A stretch of 64,000 nucleotides of DNA from an uncultured Collinsella sp. (GTDB taxonomy: Bacteria; Actinomycetota; Coriobacteriia; Coriobacteriales; Coriobacteriaceae), in NCBI GenBank assembly GCA_959020715.1, contig CAUESV010000002.1, forward strand, positions 62,001 through 126,000, given 5' to 3'. Shown here one piece after another: positions 8,047 to 15,835 of this stretch. How positions within the stretch are numbered: the first letter of the stretch is position 1; every line of letters begins with the position of its first letter. The notes beneath the pieces are model-generated. The model was not told the origin of the DNA. It searched no databases and saw nothing but the letters and a program-made list of their open reading frames with translations. The translations under genes were made by a program, and so were the position numbers.

Positions 8047-9444
8047 CTAGGCGCGCTCGAGGAAGGCTTTGTAGCCGCGGTAGGCCTCGTAGATGTCGGC
8101 CTTGTTGGCGACCTCCCACAGGGCGTGCATGGACAGGACGGCAACGCCAGAGTCGATGACGTTCATGCCGTACTTGGCCATGATGTAGGCGATGGTGCCG
8201 CCGCCGCCCGCGTTGACGCGACCGAGCTCGCAGGTCTGGAAGTCCACGCCGGCCTCGTCCATGATGTCGCGGACGAGGGCCACATACTCGGCGTCGGCGT
8301 CGTTAGAGCCGCCCTTGCCGCGGCTGCCCGTGTACTTGTTAAAGCACAGGCCGCGACCCATAAAGGCGGCGTTCTTGGTCTCGAACTTGCCGGCATAGCC
8401 CGGGTCGAAGCCGGCAGACACGTCAGAGGAGAGCATGCGGCTGCGGGCGAGTGCGCGGCGCAGGGCCAGCGGGCTATCCTCGCCGGCGAGCGTCATGATC
8501 TCGGCGACGGTGTTCTCGAAGAAGCGGCTCGTCATACCGGTGGCGCCCACGGAGCCGATCTCCTCCTTGTCGACGATGAGTGTGATGCTCGTGCGCTCCA
8601 CGTTGGCGACGTCGATCTGGGCGAGCATGGACGGATAGGCGCAGACGCGGTCATCGTGGCCATAGCCCAGAATCATGGAGCGGTCGAGGCCCATGTCGCG
8701 GGCCGGGCCGGCGGGCACGACCTCGATCTCGGCGGAGAGGAAGTCCTCATCCTCGACATCGTACTGCTCCTTAAGGATGTCCAGGAACATCTGCTTGACG
8801 GGCTCCTTGGGAGCGTCTTTGTCGTCCTCGTCAAACTTGACGGGGCGGCCGCCCACGATCACGTCGAGGATCTCGGCGTCGACGGCGTCCTTGGCGGGCT
8901 TGGCCATCTGCTCACTCGAGAGGTGGATCAGCAGGTCGGAGATGGTAAAGACCGGATCGTCGGTCTTGTCGCCGATGTTGATGTCGACGGTGGTGCCGTC
9001 CTTTTTGCAGATGACGCCTACGAGCGCGAGCGGGGAAGCGACCCAGTGGTAGCTCTTGACGCCGCCATAGTAGTGCGTGTCGAGATAAGCCATGTCGCCG
9101 GCCTCGAAGGCGGGGTTCTGCTTAAGGTCCAGGCGCGGCGAGTCCACGTGGGCGCCCAGGATGTTAAAGCCCTGCTCGAGCGGGGCGGTGCCCAGGTTGA
9201 CGAGCATGAGGTCCTTGCCGTGATTGGCGGCGTACACCTTGTCGCCGGCCTTGAGTGCGCGTCCCTCGGCGATCACAGTCTCCAGGTCGACGTATCCCGC
9301 CTCCTCGGCCATCTTGATACCGGTCTTGACGCACAGGCGCTCGGTCTTGTTCTCGCTCAAAAATTGCTTATAGCCGCGGCAAAGCTCCTCGAGCTCCTCG
9401 ACTTGCTGTGGCGTGTACTTTTTCCATGCGCAGGGACGCTCCAT
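8047..9444 (-). CDS. M18 family aminopeptidase (aminopeptidase I/aspartyl aminopeptidase type)
   Basis: 465 aa. Dinuclear zinc peptidase hallmarks are GAHVDSPRLDLK (zinc His and catalytic Asp), VDKEEIGSVGATG (catalytic Glu and zinc Glu), GYGHDDRVCAY (zinc Asp) and SMHA near the end (zinc His). M18 enzymes form large dodecameric tetrahedra that remove N-terminal, often acidic, residues from peptides in the cytosol, fitting a peptide-using gut anaerobe. The frame stays open far upstream antisense to polA, but GAAAGGAG seven bases before ATG 9444 and family alignment to MERPCAWKKYTP fix the start. The palindromic repeat at 7942 lies past its 3' end. Confidence 0.92.
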   Translation of the reverse strand: MERPCAWKKYTPQQVEELEELCRGYKQFLSENKTERLCVKTGIKMAEEAGYVDLETVIAEGRALKAGDKVYAANHGKDLMLVNLGTAPLEQGFNILGAHVDSPRLDLKQNPAFEAGDMAYLDTHYYGGVKSYHWVASPLALVGVICKKDGTTVDINIGDKTDDPVFTISDLLIHLSSEQMAKPAKDAVDAEILDVIVGGRPVKFDEDDKDAPKEPVKQMFLDILKEQYDVEDEDFLSAEIEVVPAGPARDMGLDRSMILGYGHDDRVCAYPSMLAQIDVANVERTSITLIVDKEEIGSVGATGMTSRFFENTVAEIMTLAGEDSPLALRRALARSRMLSSDVSAGFDPGYAGKFETKNAAFMGRGLCFNKYTGSRGKGGSNDADAEYVALVRDIMDEAGVDFQTCELGRVNAGGGGTIAYIMAKYGMNVIDSGVAVLSMHALWEVANKADIYEAYRGYKAFLERA

Positions 9445-9610
9445 GACGCAGGCTCCTTTCGGATCGATCGTGCTGGTTGATGTACCGTGAGCCATCGTAT
9501 CACGCGCGGGCCCGCGGCGGCAGGGAAGCCTGATGTGCGGTGGCCGCGGGGCGGGGAGCGTGTAAACTGGAGTGAGCAAACCGTGCCCAGCCCAAAGCGA
9601 GGTATTTAAT

Positions 9611-12361
9611 ATGTCTGACAAGCGCCGCACTTTTGCCGTTATCGACGGCAACTCGCTCATGCACCGCGCCTTCCACGCCGTGCCCCCGACCATGAACGCG
9701 CCGGACGGTCGCCCCACCAACGCAATCTTTGGCTTTCTGAACATGTTTCTTAAGATGATCGATGCCTTTAACCCCGACGGTGTGGTCGTGGCGTTTGACA
9801 AGGGCAAACCGCGCGTGCGCATGGAGATGCTGCCGCAGTATAAGGCGCAACGCCCGCCCATGGACCCCGACTTGCACGCGCAGTTCCCCATGATTAAGGA
9901 GCTGCTCGCCGCGCTCAACGTGCCGATTTTGCAGTCCGAGGGCTGGGAAGGCGACGATATCCTGGGCACCATGGCGCGCCTGGGCGAGGAGGCCGGCTGC
10001 GACATGCTGCTGGTGACCGGCGACCGCGACATGTATCAGCTCGTGACCGAGCACGTCAACGTGGTCTCGACCCGCAAAGGCCTGTCCGACGTGGCGATTA
10101 TGACGCCCGAGAGCGTGGACGACCTGTATCACGGCATTACACCGGCGCTCGTGCCCGATTTTTACGGCCTGAAGGGCGATACGTCCGACAACATTCCCGG
10201 CGTGCCGGGCATCGGCCCCAAAAAGGCGAGCGCGCTCATCGCGCAGTACGGCAGCCTGGACGAGGTTATCGCGCATGCCGACGAGGTCAAGGGCAAGATG
10301 GGCGAGAACCTGCGTGCGCATATCGACGATGCGCTGCTGAGCCGCAAGGTTGCAACCATTCGCACCGATGCGCCTGTCGAGCTCGACTTTGAGGCGACGT
10401 CCTTCCCGGCGTTTTCTGCCGACGAGGTGTCCGCGGCGCTGGGCACGCTCGGCATCACGGCCATGCAGAACCGTTTCTTGGCGCTGATCGGCGGCGAAGG
10501 CGGGGCTGCTGCTGCCTCCAGTGTGTTTGAGATACCTGCTATGGTTCGCGCAGCCGCCGGCGATGCCGACGCGCTTGGTGCCGTTGCGGCTGAGGTCTCC
10601 CGCGCGATTGATGCCGGCGAGTGGGTCGCCGCCGTGGTGGACGACGACAAGGAAGAGGGCGCGCTCTTTGGACTGACGCGCACGCTGTGGTTGGCGACGT
10701 CCAAGGGCCTGTTCGCGCTCGAGGAGGGCGACGGCGGTACCACTGCCGTAGTCGATGGCTTCAACTTCGCCCACGGCGTGATTGCTGGCGTGCTTGCGCG
10801 CCTGTTTGTGGAGGGCTGCGTGGCGAGCCCGGATATGAAAGCGCTGCTGCACGAGCTTTCGCCCATCGATTCTTCTGAGCCCGAGCTCATGGATCCGCTC
10901 GCTGCCGATTCCACGCGTATCTTCGATACCGTGGTCGCTGCCTATCTGCTGGATTCCGATCGCTCCGAGTTTGACGAGGCATATCTGGCCGATACGTATC
11001 TGCAGATGGCGCTGCCTGCGGCGCGCGGCGCAGAGGGTGCTGGTGAGGACGCTCCAGCGCCTGCCGCCCGTACTGCGGCTCTGACGCTGGCGCTCGTGAC
11101 GCCGTTGCGCGAGTGCATGGCCCGTGAGAATGCCGCCAACGTGTTCGATGGCATCGAGATGCCGCTCGTTCCGGTGCTTGCCAAGATGGAGCGCGCGGGC
11201 ATGCTCGTGGACCCCGATCGCCTGCGCAGTCTGTCCGAGGGTCTGGCGACCCAGATCACCGAGGTCGAGCGAAGCATTCGCGACCTTGCCGGTGATGAGA
11301 CCTTTAATATTGGCAGTCCCATGCAGCTGTCGCATGTGCTCTTTGATGTGATGGGGCTTCCGACCAAGGGCCTCAAGAAGACTAAGCGCGGCTATTATTC
11401 GACCAACGCCAAGGTGCTGAGCGACCTTGCGCGTGACCACGAAATCGTGCGTCTGATCTTGGACTGGCGTGAGAAGTCTAAGATCAAGTCCACCTATCTG
11501 GACACCCTGGGCCCGCTGCGCCGTGGTGACGGCCGTGTGCACACCACGTACAACCAGACCATCACGGCAACGGGGCGTCTGTCTTCGAGCGACCCCAATC
11601 TGCAAAATATTCCGACTCGCTCGGAGCTGGGGCGTACTGTCAAGACGGCGTTTTCGGCAGGCGAGGGAAGCGTCTTTTTGGCGGTGGACTACTCGCAGAT
11701 CGAGCTGCGTCTGCTGGCACATCTTTCGGGTGACGAGCACTTGGTGCGCGCCTTTAACGAGGGCGAGGACTTCCATGCCGAGACGGCCGCGCGCGTATTT
11801 GGCGTGCCGGTGTCCGAGGTGACGTCCGACCTGCGCAGCCGCGCCAAGGCCGTGAACTTTGGCATTGTGTACGGCCAGCAGGCCTACGGTCTGTCGCAGT
11901 CGCTGCATATCTCGATGGCCGAGGCGCGCGATATGATCGATCGCTACTACGAGGCCTACCCGGGCGTGCGCACGTTCCTCGATAATGTGGTGGCACGTGC
12001 CAAGCAGACGGGCTACGCCGAGACCATGTACGGCCGCAGGCGCCATATTCCCGAGCTCAAGGCCAAAAATCCGCAGCTGCGTGGCTTTGGCGAGCGCACG
12101 GCCATGAACCACCCTATGCAGGGCACCGCCGCCGACATCATCAAGATCGCGATGGCCCGTGTAAGCCGACGTCTGGAAGAAGAAGGCTTTGCCGCCCACA
12201 TGATCCTGCAGGTACACGACGAACTGGACTTTGAGTGCCCCATCGACGAAGTCGAGCGCCTAACCACCATGGTCCGCGACGTCATGGAGCATGTCGTAGA
12301 CCTGCGCGTACCGTTAATCGCCGAAGCCAGCACCGGCATAACCTGGGCCGACGCCAAATAG
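9611..12361 (+). CDS. polA: DNA polymerase I
   Basis: 916 aa. Residues 1-300 are the 5' nuclease (VIDGNSLMHRAFHA, GDDILGT, VTGDRDMYQL, and the helix-hairpin-helix GVPGIGPKKASALI). Residues about 310-530 correspond to the 3'-5' exonuclease position but lack the DxE and other acidic proofreading motifs, so this copy is probably exonuclease-dead, as in many Gram-positive and Thermus enzymes. The polymerase core follows with motif A DYSQIELR, motif B RSRAKAVNFGIVYG and motif C QVHDELDFE. It fills gaps and removes Okazaki primers. A very strong terminator follows at 12461. Confidence 0.97.
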   Translation: MSDKRRTFAVIDGNSLMHRAFHAVPPTMNAPDGRPTNAIFGFLNMFLKMIDAFNPDGVVVAFDKGKPRVRMEMLPQYKAQRPPMDPDLHAQFPMIKELLAALNVPILQSEGWEGDDILGTMARLGEEAGCDMLLVTGDRDMYQLVTEHVNVVSTRKGLSDVAIMTPESVDDLYHGITPALVPDFYGLKGDTSDNIPGVPGIGPKKASALIAQYGSLDEVIAHADEVKGKMGENLRAHIDDALLSRKVATIRTDAPVELDFEATSFPAFSADEVSAALGTLGITAMQNRFLALIGGEGGAAAASSVFEIPAMVRAAAGDADALGAVAAEVSRAIDAGEWVAAVVDDDKEEGALFGLTRTLWLATSKGLFALEEGDGGTTAVVDGFNFAHGVIAGVLARLFVEGCVASPDMKALLHELSPIDSSEPELMDPLAADSTRIFDTVVAAYLLDSDRSEFDEAYLADTYLQMALPAARGAEGAGEDAPAPAARTAALTLALVTPLRECMARENAANVFDGIEMPLVPVLAKMERAGMLVDPDRLRSLSEGLATQITEVERSIRDLAGDETFNIGSPMQLSHVLFDVMGLPTKGLKKTKRGYYSTNAKVLSDLARDHEIVRLILDWREKSKIKSTYLDTLGPLRRGDGRVHTTYNQTITATGRLSSSDPNLQNIPTRSELGRTVKTAFSAGEGSVFLAVDYSQIELRLLAHLSGDEHLVRAFNEGEDFHAETAARVFGVPVSEVTSDLRSRAKAVNFGIVYGQQAYGLSQSLHISMAEARDMIDRYYEAYPGVRTFLDNVVARAKQTGYAETMYGRRRHIPELKAKNPQLRGFGERTAMNHPMQGTAADIIKIAMARVSRRLEEEGFAAHMILQVHDELDFECPIDEVERLTTMVRDVMEHVVDLRVPLIAEASTGITWADAK

Positions 12362-12460
12362 GAAAGCGCTCCGTAAGGCAAGCTCGCCCAAGACGCAAGC
12401 CCCCACATACTTAAGATTTGGGACAAACACTACTGATTAATTTGTCCCACAGTAACCAAA

Positions 12461-12505
12461 GCAGAGGGGAGCCCCTTCCAACAAGGGGCTCCCCTCTGCT
12501 CAAAT
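12461..12505 (+). terminator. Strong terminator of polA
   Basis: A perfect 17-pair stem (GCAGAGGGGAGCCCCTT with its complement) closes a five-base loop and is followed by CAAATCATTT. A smaller inverted repeat (GGGACAAA...TTTGTCCC, 12420-12448) lies between it and the polA stop. Confidence 0.85.
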
Positions 12506-12565
12506 CATTTCAGCTAAGTACCTAGACACTCAAGACGTCATCTTGGCGGCGAGTAAGTAAACCTA

Positions 12566-12694
12566 GGGCCTGGCCGGGCGGCACGGGTTAACTTTTCGTA
12601 GATTCCGCACGCAAAGAAAGCCACTTAATGTGGCTTTCGTCTTGCGCAGGACCTGACCGAGCGAAAAGTTAACCCGTGCCGCCCGGCCAGGCCC
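12566..12694. repeat. 129-base hairpin with perfect 33-base arms
   Basis: Positions 12566-12598 (GGGCCTGGCCGGGCGGCACG onward) are the exact reverse complement of 12662-12694. The 63-base interior has its own hairpin (AAAGCCAC / GTGGCTTT, extended by CGCAA / TTGCG, about 12610-12646). It lies between the convergent polA and HAD genes, ending ten bases from the HAD stop codon. No open reading frame or terminal T tract is present. The rest of 12362-12704 holds the polA terminator and nothing else I can name. Confidence 0.85.
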
Positions 12695-12704
12695 GATGGG
12701 ACGG

Positions 12705-13532
12705 CTACCGAGCCGCCAGGATGGCGTCGATGAGCGTCAGTACGCCCCCGTCGTTGTTGCTCGGAATGCGCCACTTGGCGTGCGCGTTCATGTGCTCCTC
12801 GGCATTGTTCACGATAAAGCTGTGACCGACGCGCTCCAGCATGGGGATGTCGTTGTAGGTGTCGCCCACGGCGGCAGCATCGGCAATATCGATGCCCAGG
12901 TGCTCGCACAGGTGCGCGACGCCGGCGCCCTTGTCGACGCCCAGGTTCATAAAGTCGATCCACTCGCGCCCGGCGTTGGTGACGTAGAGCTTGTCCGAGA
13001 ACTCGGGGCTATAGGTCTCGCGGAAAGCGGGCTCGGCGTCGTAGCCGGGGAAGAAGATCGAAATCTTGTTGGACTCGAGATCAATGCCCTCAAAGCTGTC
13101 GACGTAGTTGATTGTGTTGTAGTAGACGCTGATCTCGTCGTGGTATTGATGGTCGCGGGCAAGTACGTAGAACTCGTCGAAGCAGCACAGGACGGGGACA
13201 GCGCGAGGATCCTCTGAGGCACGGCTCAAGACCTGCTGATACAGCTGCACGTCAATATTGCTCTTATAGATATAGCTACCGCGATAGATCACGCACGCTC
13301 CGTTGTCGGGACAAAAAGCGAGGCGGTTCTTAATGCCCTCGAACATTTCCTCGAGCTTGGGGGCGGGACGTCCGCTGGCGGGGCAGAATACGATGCCGGC
13401 GTCGGCGAGCTTGTCCAGGCGCTCATCAAGACCCTGGGGCAGCACACGCTCGTCGGTCAGCAGCGTCTTGTCCATATCGACGGCGAGAATCTTAATGTTG
13501 CCGATGTTGGCGTCCGATTCGTAAGTTTGCAT
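12705..13532 (-). CDS. HAD-superfamily phosphatase, Cof/HAD-IIB type
   Basis: 275 aa. Motif I is AVDMDKTLLT (DxDxT nucleophile, residues 19-23), motif II SGRP near residue 54, and motif IV GDTYNDIPML near residue 228 with the preceding Lys in the GVDKGAG stretch. The C2B-type cap insertion between motifs II and III places it in the Cof subfamily of sugar-phosphate or nucleotide phosphatases. It is probably cytoplasmic; the substrate is not predictable. GAAAGG lies upstream of the ATG at 13532. It is divergent from the argG leader region. Confidence 0.9.
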   Translation of the reverse strand: MQTYESDANIGNIKILAVDMDKTLLTDERVLPQGLDERLDKLADAGIVFCPASGRPAPKLEEMFEGIKNRLAFCPDNGACVIYRGSYIYKSNIDVQLYQQVLSRASEDPRAVPVLCCFDEFYVLARDHQYHDEISVYYNTINYVDSFEGIDLESNKISIFFPGYDAEPAFRETYSPEFSDKLYVTNAGREWIDFMNLGVDKGAGVAHLCEHLGIDIADAAAVGDTYNDIPMLERVGHSFIVNNAEEHMNAHAKWRIPSNNDGGVLTLIDAILAAR

Positions 13533-13806
13533 AAAAATGCGCCTTTCGTTTCGAGATTGTTTCAGACGTTATAACCATCAACTAGTAGTCGAGCGTATTT
13601 TCGCAGGAATGGTGCGTATTTGCACTGCAATTCACAAACTAATGAAAAAACTTTTCAGAAATTTGAATTTGTCGCTTGCGCAGCGTGCACTTTATCGTAA
13701 TATAGCGAACATCGAAAACGGAGACGGCAAAAGAGCCGTTTACCGAGGAAAAGGTACCGTTTGCGATATTTGAATTGCGCCCGGCGATACGTGAAAGGAG
13801 AGGCAG

Positions 13807-13881
13807 ATGCAGTTCGTAAAGATCATCACCACTGCAGACAATGCCATCCGACGCCAGCGCGCAATTTCCCGACGACGATAA
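13807..13881 (+). CDS. Arginine-rich leader peptide upstream of argG (putative attenuator)
   Basis: A 24-codon ORF with an excellent ribosome site (GAAAGGAG, six bases before the ATG). The last ten residues are RRQRAISRRR: six arginine codons, four of them CGA, in the ten codons before the stop. The ORF sits in a long untranslated leader 206 bases before argG. An Arg-codon run just before the stop of a short translated ORF is the classic design of ribosome-mediated attenuation for an arginine biosynthetic operon, where starved ribosomes stall and change downstream RNA folding. The peptide itself probably has no other role. Regulation is inferred, not shown. Confidence 0.75.
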   Translation: MQFVKIITTADNAIRRQRAISRRR

Positions 13882-14086
13882 CAATCGTCTCTGTCCGCAT
13901 GGGGCGCAATGCCTCAACAGAGTCATTTTGAGGTCGTTGGGTTTAAGCACGACATAGCCGCATGTTTCTAGGGCATGCCTGTGATGCATTCTGCTGAATA
14001 ACCTGATATTGCACGGTTTTTGACCTCAAGGTGACTTGCAACTGACCGATGTTCTAACTAGCTACCAAGGGCGAAAGGAAACAGCC
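13882..14086 (+). promoter_or_regulatory. Structured leader RNA between the Arg leader peptide and argG
   Basis: The leader contains CTCTGT (13889-13894) complementary to ACAGAG (13917-13922) directly after the peptide stop, a GCATG/CATGC hairpin near 13962-13979, and TTGAGGTC (13928-13935) complementary to GACCTCAA (14022-14029). These give mutually competing pairings as expected for an attenuator, but I see no textbook T-tract terminator and cannot fold it here. Further upstream, 13533-13806 holds the likely promoter (TTGCGC then TAATAT near 13676-13703, weak confidence) and no gene. Confidence 0.5.
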
Positions 14087-15313
14087 ATGAGCAAGGAAAA
14101 AGTCGTTCTCGCATATTCCGGTGGTCTTGATACATCCGTATGTGTCAAGTGGCTCCAGGACGAGAAGAATCTCGATGTCGTTTGTGTCTGCGGCAACGTG
14201 GGCCAGGAAGAGACCGGACTGGATGCCAAGAAGCAGAAGGCGCTCGACCTGGGCGTTCTCGATTGCCAGGTGCTCGACCTGCGCGACGAGTTCTCCGATG
14301 AGTTCCTGACCAAAGCCATCGCAGCAAACTCCATGTACGAGAACAAGTACCCGCTGCTCTCCGCCCTGTCTCGCCCGCTGCTTGCCAAGAAGCTTGTTGA
14401 GGTCGCCCACGAGTTTGGCGCGACCTACGTCGCCCACGGCTGCACCGGCAAGGGTAACGACCAGGTCCGTTTTGAGGCCGCCGTCAAGGCCCTCGACCCC
14501 GAGCTTAAGGTTATCGCCCCGGTTCGCGAGTGGGATTTGAAGTGCCGTCCCGACGAGGTCGCCTATGCTCACGCCCACAACGTGCCGGTTCCCGAGGGTG
14601 CCAACGACAACCCCTATTCCATCGACGACAACCTGTGGGGTCGTGCCATTGAGTGCGGCCACCTGGAGGATCCCTGGAACGAGCCGCTCGACGACGCCTG
14701 GGTTATGACCAAGAATCCCGAGGACACGCCGGACACCCCGACCTACACCGAGATTGAGTTTGAGGCCGGCAAGCCCGTCGCCGTCGACGGCAAGAAGATG
14801 AAGCTCTCCGAGATCGTCATCGCCCTCAACAAGATTTCGGGCGACAACGGCTTTGGTCGCCTGGACCTGGTCGAGGATCGTCTGGTGGGCCTTAAGAGCC
14901 GCGAGTGCTACGAGGTTCCCGGCGCCCTGACGCTCATCACCGCCCACAAGGCACTCGAGGATATCTGCGTCGAGGGCGACTTGCTCAAGACCAAGATTAA
15001 GCTCGAGCAGGATTGGGCGACCGCCGTGTACAACGGCCAGTGGTACAGCCCGCTCAAAAACGCGCTCGATGCCTTTATGGCCGATACCCAGAAGTTCGTG
15101 ACCGGCACTGTCCGTCTGAAGTTCTTTAAGGGCAACTGCCATGTCGTCGGCCGCAAGAGCCCCTTCAGCCTCTACGACTACGGTCTGGCTACCTACGACC
15201 GCGACACCACGTTTGACGAGAAGGCCAGCGCCGGCTTTATCGAGATCGATACGCTGTCGCTCAAGACGTGGGCAAAGGTCCAGGGCCCCAGCTCTGCTGC
15301 CGCCCAGGCCTAG
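14087..15313 (+). CDS. argG: Argininosuccinate synthase
   Basis: 408 aa. It condenses citrulline with aspartate using ATP. The N-type ATP pyrophosphatase P-loop is AYSGGLDTSV near residue 8; THGCTGKGNDQVRFE-like sequence (VAHGCTGKGNDQVRFE) near residue 115 and SIDDNLWGR near 180 are family signatures. GAAAGGA lies before ATG 14087. It is followed by a hairpin, a small ORF and argH on the same strand, so this is an argGH pair with an insert of about 520 bases. Control is probably through the arginine leader peptide upstream. Confidence 0.97.
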   Translation: MSKEKVVLAYSGGLDTSVCVKWLQDEKNLDVVCVCGNVGQEETGLDAKKQKALDLGVLDCQVLDLRDEFSDEFLTKAIAANSMYENKYPLLSALSRPLLAKKLVEVAHEFGATYVAHGCTGKGNDQVRFEAAVKALDPELKVIAPVREWDLKCRPDEVAYAHAHNVPVPEGANDNPYSIDDNLWGRAIECGHLEDPWNEPLDDAWVMTKNPEDTPDTPTYTEIEFEAGKPVAVDGKKMKLSEIVIALNKISGDNGFGRLDLVEDRLVGLKSRECYEVPGALTLITAHKALEDICVEGDLLKTKIKLEQDWATAVYNGQWYSPLKNALDAFMADTQKFVTGTVRLKFFKGNCHVVGRKSPFSLYDYGLATYDRDTTFDEKASAGFIEIDTLSLKTWAKVQGPSSAAAQA

Positions 15314-15466
15314 CGCCTCCTTCCCTTGGTATCCGCGCGGCCCATCCGCGTGATACATAACGGGCGCACGGGGTCCCTACCTTTCGTTATGCTTGCTGAC
15401 ACTTCTTAACATCGGTGGCCCCTACGTTCCGCCCGCATATATGATGCCGCGTCTGCGGCTGAGTCC

Positions 15467-15500
15467 GAGCCCCGCCGGGGTTGTCCGGCGGGGCTCCTTC
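15467..15500 (+). terminator. Hairpin after argG
   Basis: GAGCCCCGCCGG pairs with CCGGCGGGGCTC (12 pairs, six-base loop) and is followed by CTTCTATC. The T tract is weak, so it may act as an attenuator or 3' stabiliser between argG and argH. Confidence 0.65.
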
Positions 15501-15546
15501 TATCAATTTGGCGGCTCTGCGCCTATATATATGAGGAGTATCCATT

Positions 15547-15717
15547 ATGTTCAATGCTATTGCGCATGCTTTACTTGCCCTCGCGCCCGAGTTCGATGCT
15601 GCAAGGGTCGAGGACGTCCCTATGAGCCTGAAGGCCTGGATCGATGGTTCGCAGGGCAACATCCGGAGGGAGACGTTGGGCGCCAAGTGCATGGCGCGTC
15701 ACTTCTTTGCAAATTAG
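15547..15717 (+). CDS. Small hypothetical protein between argG and argH, 56 aa
   Basis: ATG 15547 is preceded by GAGGAG at nine bases, and the frame runs 56 codons to TAG. The product starts MFNAIAHALLALAPEFDAAR with an amphipathic helix and ends in a basic segment (NIRRETLGAKCMARHFFAN). I do not recognise a family. Good ribosome site and ordinary codon use support translation, but the length is short enough to arise by chance. The reading frame may alternatively be a remnant, as the upstream 230 bases carry only a hairpin. Confidence 0.45.
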   Translation: MFNAIAHALLALAPEFDAARVEDVPMSLKAWIDGSQGNIRRETLGAKCMARHFFAN

Positions 15718-15835
15718 CTACATGGCTCCGCACACGGTGGGGAATGTGTAAAACTAGCGGTTGAAAAATCGCTTTAGCGATATGGCGCATTGCTTTGGGC
15801 GCTTGTTTTGGTATTTGGAGAAAGGGGACGGTTCC

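Noticed and set aside
9500..12217. A 905-codon open frame antisense to polA on the minus strand
   Set aside because: It is a GC-skewed shadow of polA: composition rich in His/Arg/Gly/Leu, no ribosome site and no recognisable domain. The sense strand has a full DNA polymerase I.
13537..13773. A 78-codon plus-strand ORF in the argG upstream region
   Set aside because: No ribosome site, A+T-rich atypical codons and overlap with the probable promoter; the leader peptide at 13807 is better supported.
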